From the NCBI GenBank assembly GCA_029959085.1, contig JARWIR010000047.1:1674001-1738000 (forward strand): 64,000 nt of DNA, written 5' to 3'. The notes under the pieces are model-generated. The model was not told the origin of the DNA and made no database searches. It saw nothing but the letters and a program-made list of their open reading frames with translations. Of this stretch, positions 61,525 to 64,000 are shown piece by piece. The position numbers were made by a program, and so were the translations under genes. Numbering within the stretch: the first letter of the stretch is position 1; every line of letters starts with the position of its first letter. The stretch is from Nemophila menziesii (taxonomy: Eukaryota > Streptophyta > Magnoliopsida > Boraginales > Hydrophyllaceae).

Positions 61525-63940
61525 TATTGTAAAAGGACGAAATTTGGTTACAGCGTAACAATTTAAAATTACCCCAACCTATTTAAAATTAAAAGCCACA
61601 AGGGCCAAATACTCTAAGAGCACAACATATTTTTTACAACATAATATCCAAATTTTAAATTAATTATTCGGGATCAACCCCAATAACCACACTAGTCATT
61701 AAGTTCCCATTTTCAAAAACTAATAATTATATATGCATGTCTTATGGACGGATCAAAATGGTTTTATTTTTGGCTATGATCTTACGTAATTTTAAATATA
61801 AAATCTAAAATTTTGAAGGGATTTTGTGCGAGCGCTGGTAAAGATACACATTTATTTAAACAATATTTGCAAAAACACAAAACCAAGAAGAAAAAAAGGG
61901 TATGTGAGGATAGAAGGTTTCGAAAAGTAAGTGAAAAAATGAAAACAAATATAAACAAAAATACAATCTTAACGAGAGACCAGTTATATCCTCCAAATAT
62001 ATTTATGCTTGTTGTGATCAAAACAGATCTATAAATAAGTGATTTTTGATGAAGAACCGAGTAAGTAAACTAGGTACCCAAAGCTGACAAAAATACAAAC
62101 AAGTAAGAGTGACTTCCCATGTGAAAATCGATGAATAGCTCCTTCCCATGAAAATTAAAACTTAATTTCAAAGTGGCTGTTTAGCAAACGAAATTCCTAG
62201 TGGCAAGAGATATATTTGCACCCAAAATGGACTTACAAGAATAACAGGGGACAGAGTAACAAAGACAGATGAATTTGGAGGATTGGCTTATAGTTGAAGG
62301 TTAAGATCATCTTTTCTCGTTCTCTGCGTATGTCGCATTTTCTACTTCATGAACATCATGCACGTCTAACCTGAAAAAATAGAGCATCCTTCTTCTATGA
62401 GTCATGTTTTATTTATTAGAATTTGTTTGTTTAGCTTTAATTTTTCACCAGATAAATATTGAACTGAATATTTAAGCTTTCTTTGTTTTTACTCGCGTGT
62501 TACATTTTTCGAACACAACTCAAATTGACCCAACTTGCTGAATGCAATATTTAATATTATTAAGCAGAATAAGTAAAATGTTGTCCTAGTTAATATTTGA
62601 ACTATGTTTTTATACGCCCTCCTTCCAACTTTATTTATTCACCTTTTTTCGTGAGGAATGATTAAGAAATTTTTTATTAGCATCTCTATTTGAAATATCA
62701 CTCTTACTCAATAAGTATAAGGTTATATATTGCACTACTCCTTTTAACTAATTAAAAGGTGTCTTTATATTGTAAAATAAAACAAAAACTTATTGAACAT
62801 CCTCTTTTAAAAAGCTGGAGAAAAAAAAGATGGAAATGGGGAGTTATAAAATATAATATAAATAGAATTAAATAGTTTTAAAAATTTGAATTTTGAAATT
62901 TGGGAACTTAATTTTATATTTCTCAATAATAGTGGAAAATAAATATAGTTGCATATAAGATATTATCGCAATCCAATATGTATTTCATTATTGTACAAAT
63001 GGTAAATATATAAATATATGTTTTATCATCCATTGAACAAATATTAAACAGAGTAACGCTTAACTTAACTAGCTAAAATAACAGGATTTTTATTTTACCA
63101 AATCATGAATTTTCAAACTAGTGAGACAAAAAATATTTCTAAGACTTGTTTTCAACCTTCGTAGTCCTCTTGCCTAATATCTCCTCATAATGTCATTTTA
63201 GATTAGTATGGAATTGTTGAATCATCCATCTATTATAGTTAAATGATAAAGTTGAGTGATTCCAAAATTAAATTAATCTCTAATGAAACCGTTAGTGTTA
63301 TAAATTCTCTAGAGTGTGAGTTTTTACCTCTTAAGCTATATAAGGAGACATGACATTTACTTATATAATCATGGGGTAAATATTTATTTCGGGATGTTTA
63401 ACAAGTATAAATACCCCACAAATGACATTACGAATAAATGTGTAGTATTACAACACGCCTATGAGAAATCTGGGATTTCCTCCTACTTTGGGAAGTGTAC
63501 TTATGATTCCAACGAGGCCACCTTTTCATGGAGCTGCCTAGTCACCAAATATGAACTAATCAACTAGATATCCTGTTTAATGAAAAATATTTACCCATAA
63601 CTAATATTAGATTGTTCCTTTAATAATTGAGATTTTTATTAAGCTTGGCCTAATTCTTTTCGAATAAACAAATAATGGTGGAGAAGCTCTTATGATCAAT
63701 ATACATAATTCCTAAATTGTAATATTTACTTATACTTTAAATACATAATTGATTACATGATAAATTTACTCGATCAAGGGATCTTGTGTAAATATTTTTA
63801 ATTTATATGAAGTTAGATTAAACTCAGTTTCTGTCAAGAATGCAAATGTCTAAAGAAATTAAAAAAGTAAATTTAAGTCCTATGTCCACAAAAATACACT
63901 ATTTAATAGACCATGATTACTTTTTATATTACATCTTTAT

Positions 63941-64000
63941 TAGAAAATATAAGAATGTAAAATTTATATAAAGATAGTATTAAAAACGTTGAGAATTGTT
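63941..64000 (+). repeat. Monomer unit 17, first 60 bases only
   Basis: Continues the array past the window edge. The AAAAACGTTGAG variant marks it as a member of the unit 15-16 group. Confidence 0.9.

Larger units (their letters stand above)
59643..63940 (+). repeat. Monomer unit 16 (longest, with a second MITE-like insertion)
   Basis: At 4298 bp it is the longest unit because of the ~184-bp insertion at 61341-61524. Otherwise it is a near copy of unit 15, including the one-base loss in ACAATCTTAACG that shifts the end of the lysine-rich frame. Confidence 0.95.
1..64000 (+). repeat. Tandem array of ~4.1-kb macrosatellite monomers filling the window
   Basis: The same sequence returns in direct orientation every 4.0-4.3 kb. 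For example, the segment beginning GAAAATATAAGAA recurs at 4001, 8060, 12153, 16200, 22609, 26738 (one change), 30854, 34970, 39085, 43203, 47320, 51437, 55547, 59645 and 63943. Monomer lengths are 3998, 4059, 4093, 4047, a 6409-bp pair with an internal deletion, 4129, 4116, 4116, 4115, 4118, 4117, 4117, 4110, 4098 and 4298. Neither end reaches unique sequence. The AT-rich composition, MITE insertions and plant-type SUVR fragment point to a plant nuclear satellite of unusually long period. An assembly collapse or expansion cannot be excluded from sequence alone, but unit-specific mutations show these are distinct copies. Confidence 0.97.

Noticed and set aside
1..64000. CRISPR array or phage/bacterial system suggested by regular repetition
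   Set aside because: The repeat unit is about 4 kb, with no short repeat-spacer pattern, no cas-like genes and no dense coding. The plant-type SET fragment and MITEs point to a eukaryotic satellite.
1..64000. LTR retrotransposon array
   Set aside because: I found no reverse transcriptase, integrase, gag or protease motifs, no primer-binding site or polypurine tract, and no LTR pairs with TG...CA ends inside a monomer.
1..64000. rDNA intergenic spacer or 5S array
   Set aside because: No rRNA-like GC-rich conserved sequence appears in any monomer, although period and head-to-tail order could suggest rDNA.

Overview
The whole window is the inside of one tandem array. A monomer of about 4.1 kb is repeated head to tail, always on the same strand, from base 1 to base 64000. 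Taking base 1 as phase, units start at 1, 3999, 8058, 12151, 16198, about 20171 (truncated), 22607, 26736, 30852, 34968, 39083, 43201, 47318, 51435, 55545, 59643 and 63941. Both window ends lie inside the array, so its true size and flanks are not visible. The DNA is strongly AT-rich. It has no long ORFs, rRNA, tRNA or bacterial-style gene packing, and it carries a plant SUVR-type pre-SET fragment and MITE-like insertions. This fits a flowering plant nuclear genome (macrosatellite or pericentromeric/subtelomeric heterochromatin; the location is inference).

Monomer layout (offsets in unit 1): 1-420 AT-rich with nothing recognised; 428-583 a minus-strand exon-like frame next to a splice-acceptor-like site; 984-1256 a plus-strand fragment of a SUVR-type histone H3K9 methyltransferase (end of pre-SET into the first residues of SET, no catalytic region); 1260-1870 spacer; about 1876-2110 a lysine-rich unrecognised frame; 2246-2356 a 36-codon exon-like frame; 2366-3200 AT-rich spacer; 3221-3481 a decayed unrecognised coding relic; 3482-3998 spacer. 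None of these looks like a working gene.

Array history can be read from shared changes. Units 1-2 lack a 48-bp block present from unit 3 on. Unit 6 lost about 1.8 kb. Unit 7 carries a complete 169-bp MITE-like element with a clean 9-bp target duplication inside the SUVR fragment. Units 8-13 carry only a 30-bp stump of that element at the same site, so they descend from one deleted founder. Units 14-16 lack the insertion. Units 8-10 are nearly identical. Units 11-12 and 13-14 form an 8.23-kb two-monomer higher-order repeat, and unit 14 is a chimera of two lineages. Unit 16 has a second member of the same MITE family at a different site. This is the pattern expected of local amplification and unequal exchange.

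The most interesting feature is that a piece of an H3K9 methyltransferase gene, a heterochromatin-making enzyme, is itself amplified as satellite DNA. Any regulatory consequence, such as small RNAs acting on the parent gene, is a hypothesis only.
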